Notes: generated by a model from the letters alone, not told the origin. A stretch of 64,000 bases of DNA from Arenibacter catalasegens (GCF_002909235.1 NZ_PHQQ01000010.1:1-64000); one strand, 5' to 3'; shown: positions 44,401 to 53,675, counted from the stretch's first letter. Made by a program: numbers and translations.

Positions 44401-45476
44401 CGGTAGAAAATTATTCTGATATGGATATCGATCTACTTTTTACACGGTTTTACCAAAAGGATGAATATTCGGACGGAGCTGGTATTGGCCTTTCGTTGGT
44501 TAAGGAATTAATAGATATGTACCAGGGCACCATATCTGTACAAATGGAAACAGGTGGGATTATTCACTTTAAGGTAATCTTGCCAATACTAATTTCCAAC
44601 TTTAAAAATTTCGAATTAATTGAGAAATCAGAAGAAATTGGTATTCAGCCCTTAATAGGTAATGAAGCAGGTTTGGTGCTGCCCAAAAAACCAATGATTC
44701 AAAATGGGGAAGCCAAGGACTTGCCCATTGTTCTGATCGTGGAAGATCATAAGGAAGTGCGCGAATTTCTTAATGCCGTTTGGTGCAGCAAGTATCGGAT
44801 CCTGCAAGCGGGCAATGGCTTGGAAGGAGCAAAAATTGCAGTGGAAGTGGTTCCTGACCTTATTATTTCGGATGTTCGTATGCCTTTCTTAGATGGTATA
44901 TCGCTTTGCAATAAATTAAAAACAGATGAGCGTACTAGCCACGTTCCCATTATTCTGCTTACGGCCGGTTTGGATGAGGAGCAGGAGTTGCAAGGGTTGT
45001 TGTCAGGGGCAGATGATTTTATCACCAAACCCTTTAAGGTCCGGAGTCTGGAAACACGAGTTGAAAATTTAATTGGAACCAGAAAAATGCTTCGAAAGAG
45101 GTATAGTCATGAACTTATATTGGAGGCAAAGGATATGGCCATAAGCCCCACAGATGAAGTATTTCTTAATAAATTGGAAAAAGTACTGGATGTGCACCTG
45201 CTGGACTCTCAGTTTAACGCAGCTTCTTTTTGCGCAAAATTAGGTATGAGTAGAATGCAACTACACCGCAAATTATTGGCTTATACAGGTCTGTCTACAA
45301 CAGCCTTTATAAGATCTCAGCGACTAAAACGGGCTATTCACATTTTAAGGTCTTCAGATGTTTCTGTCAATGAGATTGCGTATTCCGTGGGCTTTAACAC
45401 TCCTTCCTATTTCATTAAGTGTTTTAAGGAAATCTACAACAAAACACCAACAGAGTACCTAGAGTCGCTTGAATAG
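41430..45476 (+). CDS. Hybrid two-component system regulator (Reg_prop sensor, kinase, receiver, AraC output)
   Basis: A 1348-residue one-protein signalling system. In order: a signal sequence (about 1-30); two seven-bladed propellers of Reg_prop repeats (about 40-690, with recurring LWIGT...GL motifs such as YLWIATQDGLNKYDG); a Y_Y_Y domain (about 700-775); a transmembrane helix (about 787-806); HisKA (ISHEFRTPLTLISG, His about 846); HATPase (NLLSNAFKYISA, later GAGIGLSLVKEL); a receiver (IISDVRMPFLDG, Asp about 1148); and a C-terminal AraC HTH (about 1245-1345). Such proteins sense glycan fragments in the periplasm and switch on polysaccharide loci. No SusCD pair lies nearby. The G1 box of the ATPase looks degenerate (VKNTVENYSD). 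Confidence 0.95.
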   Translation: MAVYKRTSLPLVLKLILGLMYLNTIFTAQSQSQIKFRQLSVQDGLSQNSAISISQDSIGYLWIATQDGLNKYDGQVFTTYPFTFVDITRSNYSNLGKVYTDLKGGIWIIPINRIPHKLDTKTNSFVPLQGVTDASAIFMDREFNLWIGTYSNGLYALKNGQAIAKEVIPPSVLKNTIYNLTQNDNGELLLAMENAIATYEVHNNKFNKVGAYTKENSKLEANFSDIVVDAASREWIGTFGKGLYFRSSANGPLKRIHALSFSDVLPADLNITDLYLDSKDRLWIATYGQGLYLVNFEQVSITNFVTEKHNPTALHYNDILSIYEDYSGTLWFGTDGAGMSYYDEYLEKFNSFTDYQTPENVSIDVVRSIVVDKEKSVWIGTSGKGLTQYSPSTNTWRTFKALNGDIKTISSDRVMSLYVDKDDNLWIGTQEGGLSIKEPNGDFLHFSNTSEIKLTANTVWCIFEDGENRVWLGTRDQGLIQFDKEKGEINKFEYDSSKKNGIPSNNIRAITSDGKGNLWIATESHGIGMFNIEMETFKAYQYLTNGNSLSSNSVKTLYYSPNDILWVGTNGGGLNAFDVENNRFYHYSEKVGLANNVIYGILPDSEGNLWLSSNNGITKFTIGHLLDETPEIVNYNNYEGLAIEFNTGAAFKDSEGYLYFGGLDGFYWFRPNELKENTILPKTAITGFDVYNKPFPLIDELALEAKQNTISFTFSSLQFSLPQKNQYQYRLVDFDSEWVFAGNKNFARYTRLPPGEYEFQVKSSNYDGLWNNVPVSYTFSILAPWYFTPLAKSAYLLLFFMLVYGVYAYLKWKWRMQLKLRSKIEETERFRELNDLKSKLYTDISHEFRTPLTLISGPVDVKLGQANLSETDFANFSMIKRNINRLIALVDQLLHLAKLEKGKLKLRVSKGDLGLFLGMLTSSFRHTASRNNIEYKVEIEPLPNAWFDEDAMEKIVVNLLSNAFKYISAEGICQFTAIKNEGEVQISVKNTVENYSDMDIDLLFTRFYQKDEYSDGAGIGLSLVKELIDMYQGTISVQMETGGIIHFKVILPILISNFKNFELIEKSEEIGIQPLIGNEAGLVLPKKPMIQNGEAKDLPIVLIVEDHKEVREFLNAVWCSKYRILQAGNGLEGAKIAVEVVPDLIISDVRMPFLDGISLCNKLKTDERTSHVPIILLTAGLDEEQELQGLLSGADDFITKPFKVRSLETRVENLIGTRKMLRKRYSHELILEAKDMAISPTDEVFLNKLEKVLDVHLLDSQFNAASFCAKLGMSRMQLHRKLLAYTGLSTTAFIRSQRLKRAIHILRSSDVSVNEIAYSVGFNTPSYFIKCFKEIYNKTPTEYLESLE

Positions 45477-45707
45477 TAATGCACAATGTTCATGTTACAT
45501 TTCTTGCAAACTTTGTTACATATAAGGCATATCTATTGAGTTTACTGCAATATATTTGAAACTAGATGATGAAGGGGATAAGAATACACTGTTTTGATGA
45601 ATTCGAATGTTATTGTTGTAGATTATCATGAGCTGTATTATTTCCGTTGGAGAAAAAAAACAATGGAATGAACACTATAAAACGTAATTAACTCAAACTC
45701 CACTAAT

Positions 45708-45800
45708 ATGTTTACTTCTAATATTAAAGCTATAAGCTTAGTTTTCTTGGCCATGATTGCCATTTCCATTATGATGATTTTGGCAGCAATATCCATTTAG
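45708..45800 (+). CDS. Possible 30-residue hydrophobic peptide
   Basis: ATG at 45708 after an A/T-rich leader opens a 30-codon frame, MFTSNIKAISLVFLAMIAIS followed by IMMILAAISI, ending at TAG 45798. It would be a single transmembrane helix. Such micropeptides are common but hard to prove; the composition is hydrophobic from end to end, which is unusual for chance. No partner is known. Confidence 0.3.
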   Translation: MFTSNIKAISLVFLAMIAISIMMILAAISI

Positions 45801-46045
45801 TTTTTCAAATTAAATTTGGAAAGGTGAAATGCCGATTACTTGGTGACTTTGCATCCAAATCTATGGATGTGAGCACATATGGATTAACATAAACCAAATA
45901 GTATGTTTTTATATACTTTTTGGTTTATTTTTTTGAAAGAATATTTTTCACTGGGAGAGTTTCTCATTTTATAATTTCCGTTGTTCAATAAAGGTAATGA
46001 ACATCACTTGCGAACATACATTTCAACATTTTGTGTTAAAAACTT
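45801..46045. other. Intergenic stretch upstream of nrdB
   Basis: About 250 bases between the small hydrophobic frame and the nrd regulatory region. The 230 bases before it (45477-45707) are equally empty. No terminator hairpin for the hybrid regulator was found. Confidence 0.4.
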
Positions 46046-46054
46046 TGTGGGTAA
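46046..46054 (-). promoter_or_regulatory. DnaA-box-like site upstream of nrdB
   Basis: TGTGGGTAA on the plus strand is TTACCCACA on the minus strand, one mismatch from the DnaA box TTATCCACA. It lies 110 bp before the nrdB start, in a T/A-rich run (TGTTAAAAACTTTGTGGG). DnaA control of ribonucleotide reductase is known in E. coli; here it is only suggested. A single nonamer can occur by chance. Confidence 0.3.
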
Positions 46055-46163
46055 TAATGCTTATTTAGCTTTAGTTATTGGGTGTATTTTGCAATCTTTG
46101 TTATCTCCGACCGAGGGCAAATATTCGCCTTAGTTTAAGAAACCCTTAAAATCTAAATAAGAT

Positions 46164-47153
46164 ATGTCAGTAGCTATAGAGCCGATTCTGAAAGAAAACC
46201 TTAACCGATTTGTTATTTTCCCTATAAAGCATCACGATTTATGGGATTGGTACAAAAAATGTGAGGCTAGTTTTTGGACTGCCGAGGAAATTGACCTGCA
46301 TACTGACCTTAACGACTGGAACAACAAGTTGAATAGTGATGAGCGTTATTTCATAAAACATATTCTCGCCTTTTTTGCGGCTTCTGACGGAATTGTAAAT
46401 GAGAACCTTGCCGAAAATTTTGTAAGTGAAGTTCAATATGCCGAGGCAAAATTCTTCTACGGTTTTCAAATCATGATGGAGAATATTCATTCTGAAACCT
46501 ATTCCCTATTAATTGATACTTATGTAAAGGATGAAAAGGAAAAGGATTTGCTTTTTAACGCTCTTGAGAATTTCCCGGCCATTAAGAAAAAGGCAGATTG
46601 GGCCTTGAAATGGATTGAGTCGCCCAGTTTTGCAGAACGGCTAATTGCTTTTGCTGCAGTTGAGGGTATTTTCTTCTCTGGTGCCTTCTGTTCCATATTT
46701 TGGCTTAAGAAAAGAGGCTTGATGCCCGGGCTTACGTTTTCCAATGAATTAATATCAAGGGATGAGGGAATGCACTGTGATTATGCTGTTTATCTTCATA
46801 ATAAACATCTTATAAATAAGGTTCCTAAAGCTCGTATTACCGAGATTTTAGTAGACGCATTGGATATAGAAAGGGAATTTATTACGGAATCGCTTCCTGC
46901 CAGTTTAATTGGGATGAATTCGAATTTGATGACCCAGTATCTGGAGTTTGTAACAGATCGCTTGTTGGTGGAGTTGGAATGTGACAAAGTGTACAATTCT
47001 ACCAACCCCTTCGACTTTATGGACATGATTTCACTACAAGGCAAAACCAATTTCTTTGAAAAAAGAGTAGCTGAATATCAAAAGGCTGGGGTCTCGAACA
47101 ACAAGGATAAGGACGACGATTCGCAGAAAATTAGCTTCGACGCCGATTTTTAA
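46164..47153 (+). CDS. nrdB: Ribonucleoside-diphosphate reductase, beta subunit
   Basis: A 329-residue class I R2 protein carrying the diiron-tyrosyl radical centre. Iron ligands and radical region are in [36 protein letters not shown] (E-x-x-H), and [14 protein letters not shown] (D-E-x-x-H). The C-terminal tail ([10 protein letters not shown]) is the peptide that docks on NrdA. With NrdA it makes deoxynucleotides. nrdA follows 133 bp later after a terminator-like hairpin. Confidence 0.97.
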   Translation: MSVAIEPILKENLNRFVIFPIKHHDLWDWYKKCEASFWTAEEIDLHTDLNDWNNKLNSDERYFIKHILAFFAASDGIVNENLAENFVSEVQYAEAKFFYGFQIMMENIHSETYSLLIDTYVKDEKEKDLLFNALENFPAIKKKADWALKWIESPSFAERLIAFAAVEGIFFSGAFCSIFWLKKRGLMPGLTFSNELISRDEGMHCDYAVYLHNKHLINKVPKARITEILVDALDIEREFITESLPASLIGMNSNLMTQYLEFVTDRLLVELECDKVYNSTNPFDFMDMISLQGKTNFFEKRVAEYQKAGVSNNKDKDDDSQKISFDADF

Positions 47154-47171
47154 TAGGTAACGGTATAAAGG

Positions 47172-47203
47172 AAATCCCCTTTGGGTTATAAGGGGATTTT
47201 TAT
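47172..47203 (+). terminator. Terminator between nrdB and nrdA
   Basis: AAATCCCCTT (47172-47181) pairs perfectly with AAGGGGATTT (47190-47199), with an 8-nt loop and a TTTTTAT tail. Read-through or a separate nrdA promoter within the next 80 bp must supply nrdA mRNA. Confidence 0.85.
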
Positions 47204-47286
47204 GCGATGAATTTGATATGTTAATGTTTTTAACATATGCCCCATGGCCCAAACGTATGTATCATTAAAAAAAAAATTGTAGCAAC

Positions 47287-49761
47287 ATGTATGTAGTAAA
47301 AAGAGACGGAAGAAAAGAGCTGATAATGTTCGATAAGATCACAGCTAGAGTAAGAAAATTGTGTTATGGCCTAAATGACCTGGTAGATCCACTAAAGGTC
47401 GCCATGCGTGTAATTGAAGGGCTTTATGATGGGGTAACTACATCTGAACTCGATAATTTAGCGGCTGAGATTGCGGCTACCATGACCACTTCACACCCAG
47501 ACTATGCCAAGTTAGCGGCACGTATTTCCGTTTCCAACCTACATAAAAACACCAAAAAATCCTTTTCGGAAACGATGAGGGATTTATATGTATATGTAAA
47601 TCCAAGAACGGGCAAAAAAGCACCATTGCTGTCCGATGAGGTGTACAAAGTTGTTTCTGAGAATGCAGATAGATTGGATTCTACCATTATTTATAACCGG
47701 GATTTTGGCTACGATTATTTCGGATTTAAAACTTTGGAGCGTTCCTATCTTTTAAAACTCAATGGGAAGATTGCAGAAAGACCACAGCATATGCTTATGA
47801 GGGTATCCATAGGGATTCATCTTAACGATTTGGATTCGGCCTTGGAGACATATGAGTTGATGTCCAAAAAATATTTTACCCACGCTACGCCTACCTTATT
47901 TAACTCTGGAACTCCTAAACCTCAAATGTCTTCTTGTTTCTTATTGGCAATGAAAGACGACAGTATTGATGGTATTTATGATACATTAAAACAAACAGCA
48001 AAAATTTCGCAATCTGCTGGGGGAATCGGTCTTTCTATCCACAACGTTAGGGCCACAGGTTCTTATATTGCAGGGACAAATGGCACCTCTAATGGCATTG
48101 TACCTATGCTACAGGTTTTTAATGACACAGCGCGATATGTAGATCAAGGCGGTGGAAAGCGTAAGGGAAGTTTCGCTATCTATGTTGAGCCATGGCATGC
48201 CGACATATACGAATTTTTGGACTTGAAGAAAAACCATGGAAAGGAAGAAATGAGGGCTAGGGACTTATTTTATGCCATGTGGATACCAGATTTATTCATG
48301 AAAAGGGTAGAGGCCAATGAAAATTGGACCTTAATGTGCCCTAATGAATGCCCTGGACTATTTAATCATCACAGTGAGGATTTTGAAAAGTTGTATGCTA
48401 ATTATGAATCAGAAAACAAAGGGCGTAAAACGGTTAAGGCTCGTGAACTTTGGGAGAAAATTTTAGAATCCCAAATTGAAACAGGTACTCCGTATATGCT
48501 TTATAAGGATGCAGCCAATAGGAAGAGTAACCAACAGAATTTAGGTACTATTCGCTCCTCCAACCTTTGTACGGAAATAATGGAATATACTTCGCCTGAT
48601 GAGGTGGCTGTTTGCAATTTAGCTTCCATTGCGCTTCCGATGTTTATTAAGAATGGGGAGTTTGATCACAAGGAATTGTTTAGGGTCACAAAACGGGTTA
48701 CGAGAAATTTAAATAAGGTTATAGATAGAAATTATTATCCGATCAAGGAGGCCGAAAATTCCAATATACGCCATAGGCCAATAGGTTTGGGGGTTCAAGG
48801 TTTGGCCGATGCGTTTATAATGTTGAGGTTGCCATTTACAAGTGATGCTGCCAAGGAATTGAATCAGGAAATTTTTGAGACTTTGTATTTTGCAGCGGTT
48901 ACGGCTTCCATGGAAATGGCAAAAGAGGAGGGGACTTACTCTTCCTATGAGGGTTCTCCAATATCCAAAGGAGAATTTCAGCACAATTTATGGGGTGTTA
49001 AAGATGAAGAGTTATCCGGGAGATGGGATTGGGGAAAATTGCGTAAGGAAGTAAAAAAGAACGGAGTTCGCAATTCCCTATTGGTAGCGCCTATGCCTAC
49101 AGCCTCTACATCGCAAATATTGGGTAACAATGAATGTTTTGAACCTTATACATCCAATATTTATACGCGTAGAGTATTGTCCGGGGAGTTTATTGTAGTG
49201 AATAAACACTTATTGGAGGATTTGGTAGGACTTGGCCTTTGGAACGAAAATATGAAACAGGAATTAATGCGTGCCAATGGTTCTGTGCAGGATATTGAAA
49301 ATATACCTACCGAAATTAAGGAGTTGTATAAAACAGTTTGGGAGTTAAGTATGAAGGATATTATTGATATGTCCAGACAACGTGGTTATTTCATAGACCA
49401 GAGCCAGTCCTTAAACTTGTTTATGGAGAACGCCAATTATTCCAAGTTGACCTCAATGCATTTCTATGCATGGAAAAGCGGACTTAAGACTGGAATGTAC
49501 TATCTAAGAACGAAAGCGGCAGCAGATGCTATTAAATTTACTTTGGATAATAGTAAGAAACAGGAAGTTCCTGTTGCTGAGGCGCCATTGGAGACTAGTA
49601 TAGTGGCTAAAGAAGTAACAAAGACCATTAAGGTGGAAGCTACTTCGGCCAACCAGCAACAGGTGGAAGTAAAACCGATGACAGCGGCCGAGATGAAGGA
49701 ATTGATAGCTCAAGCTAAGGAAGGCCAAGCAGATGACGATTGTTTAATGTGTGGCTCCTAA
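47287..49761 (+). CDS. nrdA: Ribonucleoside-diphosphate reductase, alpha subunit
   Basis: An 824-residue class I large subunit. Residues about 1-95 form an ATP cone ([20 protein letters not shown]), the activity-control domain. Catalytic features are the active-site Cys region [29 protein letters not shown] with the catalytic Cys pair partner, and [20 protein letters not shown]. The tail CLMCGS carries the redox-active C-x2-C that is re-reduced by thioredoxin or glutaredoxin. The region from about 760 to 800 before it is a low-complexity linker. Gene order nrdB-nrdA is usual in Flavobacteriaceae. Confidence 0.97.
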   Translation: MYVVKRDGRKELIMFDKITARVRKLCYGLNDLVDPLKVAMRVIEGLYDGVTTSELDNLAAEIAATMTTSHPDYAKLAARISVSNLHKNTKKSFSETMRDLYVYVNPRTGKKAPLLSDEVYKVVSENADRLDSTIIYNRDFGYDYFGFKTLERSYLLKLNGKIAERPQHMLMRVSIGIHLNDLDSALETYELMSKKYFTHATPTLFNSGTPKPQMSSCFLLAMKDDSIDGIYDTLKQTAKISQSAGGIGLSIHNVRATGSYIAGTNGTSNGIVPMLQVFNDTARYVDQGGGKRKGSFAIYVEPWHADIYEFLDLKKNHGKEEMRARDLFYAMWIPDLFMKRVEANENWTLMCPNECPGLFNHHSEDFEKLYANYESENKGRKTVKARELWEKILESQIETGTPYMLYKDAANRKSNQQNLGTIRSSNLCTEIMEYTSPDEVAVCNLASIALPMFIKNGEFDHKELFRVTKRVTRNLNKVIDRNYYPIKEAENSNIRHRPIGLGVQGLADAFIMLRLPFTSDAAKELNQEIFETLYFAAVTASMEMAKEEGTYSSYEGSPISKGEFQHNLWGVKDEELSGRWDWGKLRKEVKKNGVRNSLLVAPMPTASTSQILGNNECFEPYTSNIYTRRVLSGEFIVVNKHLLEDLVGLGLWNENMKQELMRANGSVQDIENIPTEIKELYKTVWELSMKDIIDMSRQRGYFIDQSQSLNLFMENANYSKLTSMHFYAWKSGLKTGMYYLRTKAAADAIKFTLDNSKKQEVPVAEAPLETSIVAKEVTKTIKVEATSANQQQVEVKPMTAAEMKELIAQAKEGQADDDCLMCGS

Positions 49762-49789
49762 AGGGCTCACATCCTCGGAATTAATCAAT

Positions 49790-49823
49790 AAAAAATCCCC
49801 AAAGATTACTTTGGGGATTTTTT
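49790..49823 (+). terminator. Rho-independent terminator of nrdA
   Basis: AAAAAATCCCCAAAG (49790-49804) pairs with CTTTGGGGATTTTTT (49809-49823) around an ATTA loop. It ends in a run of T. Confidence 0.93.
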
Positions 49824-50147
49824 ATTATAATAGCTAAAGTGCCTTAGCTCATATAATTGTAATCAATTATTCTTGTAAGCTGTTTATCTATTGGATATAT
49901 AAGGTTTTAGTACAAACGCACAAAGGAACGCTATACAATATATTATTAGAATTGTGATGTGCTTATCCATTTTGCCCCGTATTAGATAGTTTATACATTT
50001 ATATACGTGAGAAATAGGAAATTGGATTATAATTATCTTATATACAATAATTTATCATAACATATCCTTGTCATTTTTTAAAATGATGGTGATATATTAT
50101 TCTTCCTAATGCGAAGAATATAAGGTAGACTGCTAAGGTGTAAATGT
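49824..50147. other. Intergenic stretch between nrdA and the TIM-barrel gene
   Basis: About 320 very A/T-rich bases between two convergent units. No open frame or repeat was supported. Confidence 0.4.
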
Positions 50148-50194
50148 AAAGTTCCATCTTACCCTTCTGACGAAGAAGCAAGATGGAAACTTTC
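50148..50194 (-). terminator. Terminator-like hairpin downstream of the Tat TIM-barrel gene
   Basis: TTCCATCTT (50152-50160) pairs with AAGATGGAA (50180-50188), with outer AAAG/CTTT and an inner TTCT/AGAA pairing. Relative to the leftward gene it lies 25 bp after the stop. The T tract is weak. Confidence 0.55.
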
Positions 50195-50218
50195 TAAAAG
50201 CAACGTTAAATTTGTGGA

Positions 50219-51133
50219 CTACAAGAAGTTATCCTCGGACTTATAGGCATTTATAACGGCCGTCTCACCCTCCTTGTCCGGTCTGGAATTGCCGTGTTCC
50301 ATGCCCAAGACTCCTTTAAATCCTTTGCTGTGAATATATTTGAAGACATTTTTGTAATTAATTTCCCCAGTAGTAGGTTCCTTTCTACCAGGATTGTCCC
50401 CTATTTGGATATAGTCTATTTCATCCCATGTAAGTTCCATATTGTGGATTAAATGTCCTTCAGTTTTTTGCATGTGGTAGATGTCAAACAATATTTTACA
50501 GGAGGGGCTATTCACGCCTTTACATATCATATAGGTTTGATCTGAATTTTGTAGGTATAGATCTGGAGAATCAGATAAAGGTTCTAATACCATTACCAAG
50601 CCATGAGGTTCTAAAATCTCCGCTCCTCGTTTTAATGCCTCAATAACATTGCCGTCCTGAATACCAATTGGCAGTTTTCTTTCGAATCCACCCGGCACAA
50701 CGGTCATCCATTTGGCATTGACACGTTTGGCAACATCTACGGCTCTTCTGCAGCCGTCCAAAAAGATATCAATATATTCCTGTTTACCTGCAGCGAGGGT
50801 ATTTGCCATATTACCTCCTTTGTCAACTACAAATACACCCATGGTCATATTCCGTTTGGCTAAGGTTTCGCCTATTTTGGTTTGCATTGCAACGTCCCTA
50901 CCCATCATGCCGTTGTCTTCAAAAGCAGTAAACCCTTGGTCGGCCATAAAGTTTATTTGGTCAATAAGGTCATCACCGGCAAGGTTTTTAAACATCCCAA
51001 AATGGGGGGCATATTTTAAATTGAACGTATGCTTCGCTTCTAAATTAGGTTTGGCTCCATAAGCCAAAGAACCTCCAATTGTAATGGCACTACTTGTAAG
51101 TGCTGTTTTTTGTATAAAATCTCTTCTTTTCAT
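50219..51133 (-). CDS. Tat-exported sugar isomerase-like TIM barrel (hydroxypyruvate isomerase family)
   Basis: A 304-residue AP-endonuclease-2-like TIM barrel with a Tat-type signal (MKRRDFIQKTALTSSAITIGG), so a periplasmic location is predicted. Probable metal ligands are the Glu in MVLEPLSDS, the Asp in KILFDIYHMQ and the last Glu in VLGMEHGNS, as in Hyi and xylose-isomerase-like epimerases. It is encoded downstream of the GMC/small-subunit pair in the same direction but separated by a strong hairpin (51168-51214). The reaction is probably isomerisation, epimerisation or elimination on an oxidised sugar. Confidence 0.88.
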   Translation of the reverse strand: MKRRDFIQKTALTSSAITIGGSLAYGAKPNLEAKHTFNLKYAPHFGMFKNLAGDDLIDQINFMADQGFTAFEDNGMMGRDVAMQTKIGETLAKRNMTMGVFVVDKGGNMANTLAAGKQEYIDIFLDGCRRAVDVAKRVNAKWMTVVPGGFERKLPIGIQDGNVIEALKRGAEILEPHGLVMVLEPLSDSPDLYLQNSDQTYMICKGVNSPSCKILFDIYHMQKTEGHLIHNMELTWDEIDYIQIGDNPGRKEPTTGEINYKNVFKYIHSKGFKGVLGMEHGNSRPDKEGETAVINAYKSEDNFL

Positions 51134-51167
51134 TTTTTGGATATGGTTGAATTTATTTATAAAAGAA

Positions 51168-51214
51168 TGCTAATGGAACTAAGTGGCCTTTTGGCCTTCC
51201 TAGTTCCGTTAGCA
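51168..51214 (-). terminator. Long imperfect hairpin between the GMC pair and the TIM-barrel gene
   Basis: TGCTAATGGAACTA (51168-51181) pairs with TAGTTCCGTTAGCA (51201-51214) with one G-T-type mismatch, and an inner GGCC-TTTT-GGCC closes the loop. Nearly all 47 nt are paired. Read leftward it is followed by TTCTTTTAT. It may terminate, attenuate or protect the mRNA of the GMC operon. Confidence 0.75.
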
Positions 51215-51232
51215 TAATAATTTTGGTATAAT

Positions 51233-51880
51233 TTAAAGTGACCAGGCCTTTCCCCCGGTTAGTTCCTGAAGATCTCCGCAACCAATGTATTCCCCAGGTA
51301 CCGGTAAATATGATAATACATTCTCGCCGACCAATTCGGATGACTTATAGCCCCAGATAGTTAGATCTCTTAAATTATTTGCGAATGCAAATCTGGATAT
51401 ATCATCGTTCAAGTTGTCCGTTTTGCCAGCTTTTACGGCTTCTGTGTAAGTCTTTATTGCCTTGAAATGGTTTACCTGATCTTCTTTTGAAATCTTCAGG
51501 GCATTGGCCAAGACCGGTTCCAGTTCTTTTGGAGTTAAGTCCGCAATCTCTGTCTTGCCCGAATCCTTTAAGACCTTATCCAAGAATTTCCCCATGGTCA
51601 TCTTTAACATGTCCTGCTGTTCTTTTTCCATTACCTGATCTGCCAAACGGTCTATAAAGATATGGACCTGTACCTCAGAGGCAGAAGGGGTATCGGTTTT
51701 AGGAAGTATTATGTCGACCAGATGGGTTAGAACGGAGCCCTCTGCAGAGGATAGAAAATCTGGTGTCCATAAAATTGCAGCGTCTTTTTTACAACTTTGA
51801 ACAATGCTTAACAAGGTTGGGGTGGCTACGGTGTATCCCAACGCCAGTCCCATATTTCTAATTGCTTTTCTTCTATCCAT
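51233..51880 (-). CDS. Gluconate 2-dehydrogenase subunit 3-like small subunit
   Basis: A 215-residue protein of the gluconate 2-dehydrogenase subunit 3 family. The N-terminus (MDRRKAIRNMGLALGYTVAT) is a Tat-like signal, and the Cys in SIVQSCKK may instead be a lipobox. The core (LTHLVDIILPKTDTPSASEV) and the C-terminal SYLPVPGEYIGCGDL are the family pattern. It should carry the adjacent GMC subunit (overlap by 1 bp), which has no signal of its own, across the inner membrane. No cytochrome subunit is encoded in the window. Confidence 0.88.
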   Translation of the reverse strand: MDRRKAIRNMGLALGYTVATPTLLSIVQSCKKDAAILWTPDFLSSAEGSVLTHLVDIILPKTDTPSASEVQVHIFIDRLADQVMEKEQQDMLKMTMGKFLDKVLKDSGKTEIADLTPKELEPVLANALKISKEDQVNHFKAIKTYTEAVKAGKTDNLNDDISRFAFANNLRDLTIWGYKSSELVGENVLSYLPVPGEYIGCGDLQELTGGKAWSL

Positions 51881-53592
51881 TATATATTTCCTTTTTTAAG
51901 TTCTTTTACCGCATGGTCAGCGGCTCTAGCAGTGAACGCCATATAAGTTAATGATGGGTTAACGCAACTGGCCGAAGTCATAAATGACCCATCAGTTACA
52001 TAAACATTAGGTACGTCATGCAATTGATTGTTCCCATTGAGCACAGAGGTTTTTCTGTTGCGTCCCATCCTTGCAGTACCCATTTCGTGAATTCCCAAAC
52101 CTAAGCCGGTTGGGCCATCATGTCCTTCTACATCACGTAAACCAGCTTTTTCCAACATTTCTACAGCTGATTGCTGCATGTCTTTACGCATGTTAAATTC
52201 GTTTTCCTGTAAGTCGGCATCAAAGGTTACTGTGGGAAGCCCCCAGCCATCTAGTTTATCGTAATCCAAGGTCATTCTGTTGTCTTGATAAGGGAGCACT
52301 TCGCCAAAACCACCGATGCCCATTCTCCAACCTCCTGGTTGAAGTATATTTTCCTTAAGGTCTTTTCCGTAAGAGAGTTCGGCAACCGTTTCTTCCCAAT
52401 TACCCCTGCTGGCTCCCCCTTGATAACCGAAGCCACGTTTGTAATCTTTTCTATTGGAATCTCCCCCTAAATTTCTAAATCTTGGAATATATATACCATT
52501 AGGTCTTCTACCTTTGTAGTACCTATCTTCGAAGCCGTCGAATTTACCGGAAGCACCAACCCCTAAATGATGGTCCATAATATTGCGGCCCAATTGGTCA
52601 GAATCATTCCCCATACCATTCGGGAATCGATCGGATTTGGATTGCATTAATATCGAAGTGGAAGCTATAGAGGAGGCACATAAGAAAATTACCTTTGCCT
52701 TAAATTCAAATGTTTCCTTTGTTAACCGGTCTATAACTTTTACCCCTGTAGCTTTTTTGGTGTTAGGGTCATAAATTACCTCATGTACAATGGAATCTGT
52801 ACGTAATGTCATGTTTCCTGTTGCTTCTGCCGCAGGTAGGGTAGAAGACAAACTACTGAAGTAAGCTCCAAAAGGACACCCTCTAATACAACGGTTTCTA
52901 TATTGACACTTGGTACGTCCGTCAAAATTTTTGGTTCCGGTTATGTGTGCAACCCGACCTATGGTAACGGCACGGTCGTCAAAACCTTCCGTAACTTTAT
53001 TTTTAAAATGTTCTTCAACACAATTCATTTCCATGGGGGGCAAAAAATCACTATCCGGTAACTGAGGAAGATTAAGTGCCTCCCCACTAACACCAATATA
53101 GTTTTCCACTAAAGAGTACCATGGGGCAATATCCTTATAACGCACGGGCCAATCAACTGCAATGCCATCTTTTAGGTTGGCTGTAAAATCGATGTCGCTC
53201 CAACGGTAACTTTGACGTCCCCATTGTAATGAACGTCCACCTAGGTGGTAACCTCTCATCCAATCAAATCGCCTTATTTCGTTATATGGGTGTTCCAGAT
53301 CATTTACAAACCACATTTTACTTGCAGCATTTGTGGTATATCCAGTTCTGTTCTGTTTAGGTTGTTTTTCAACATCTGCCTTGGTCGGTTCTCCGGCATT
53401 CGGAAAGTCCCAAGGATCCATATTGGCAGTCTCGTAGTCTTCGATATGTTTTATCATCCTTCCACGTTCCAAAACCAGGGTTTTAAGTCCTTTTTCACAT
53501 AATTCCTTTGCGGCCCACCCTCCGCTAATTCCCGTACCTACGACAATTGCATCATAAGAATCCTGCACCTCATTGTTAAAAATCTTGCTCAT
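51880..53592 (-). CDS. GMC-family FAD-dependent oxidoreductase (large subunit)
   Basis: A 570-residue GMC enzyme. The FAD-binding motif is AIVVGTGISGGWAAKEL (G-x-G-x-x-G, residues about 15-31), followed by VLERG. A Cys-rich block (CQYRNRCIRGCPFGAYFSS) is typical of gluconate/sorbitol-type dehydrogenases. The C-terminal catalytic elements are IHEMGTARMG (His) and CVNPSLTYMAF (Asn). Substrates in this group are sugars or sugar acids oxidised at a secondary hydroxyl. There is no signal peptide; export probably depends on the small subunit gene that overlaps it. Its 5' region is divergent from the lipoprotein TIM-barrel gene. Confidence 0.93.
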   Translation of the reverse strand: MSKIFNNEVQDSYDAIVVGTGISGGWAAKELCEKGLKTLVLERGRMIKHIEDYETANMDPWDFPNAGEPTKADVEKQPKQNRTGYTTNAASKMWFVNDLEHPYNEIRRFDWMRGYHLGGRSLQWGRQSYRWSDIDFTANLKDGIAVDWPVRYKDIAPWYSLVENYIGVSGEALNLPQLPDSDFLPPMEMNCVEEHFKNKVTEGFDDRAVTIGRVAHITGTKNFDGRTKCQYRNRCIRGCPFGAYFSSLSSTLPAAEATGNMTLRTDSIVHEVIYDPNTKKATGVKVIDRLTKETFEFKAKVIFLCASSIASTSILMQSKSDRFPNGMGNDSDQLGRNIMDHHLGVGASGKFDGFEDRYYKGRRPNGIYIPRFRNLGGDSNRKDYKRGFGYQGGASRGNWEETVAELSYGKDLKENILQPGGWRMGIGGFGEVLPYQDNRMTLDYDKLDGWGLPTVTFDADLQENEFNMRKDMQQSAVEMLEKAGLRDVEGHDGPTGLGLGIHEMGTARMGRNRKTSVLNGNNQLHDVPNVYVTDGSFMTSASCVNPSLTYMAFTARAADHAVKELKKGNI

Positions 53593-53675
53593 TTATGAAA
53601 TTGTTTATTTAATAAATTTATTAAATATAAAATTAATTTTCTACATTTAAACCCTATATTTATTAATACTATAGC

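Noticed and set aside
41430-45476. Split of the hybrid regulator into separate sensor and response-regulator genes
   Set aside because: The frame is continuous over 1348 codons with the standard domain order of the one-protein systems.
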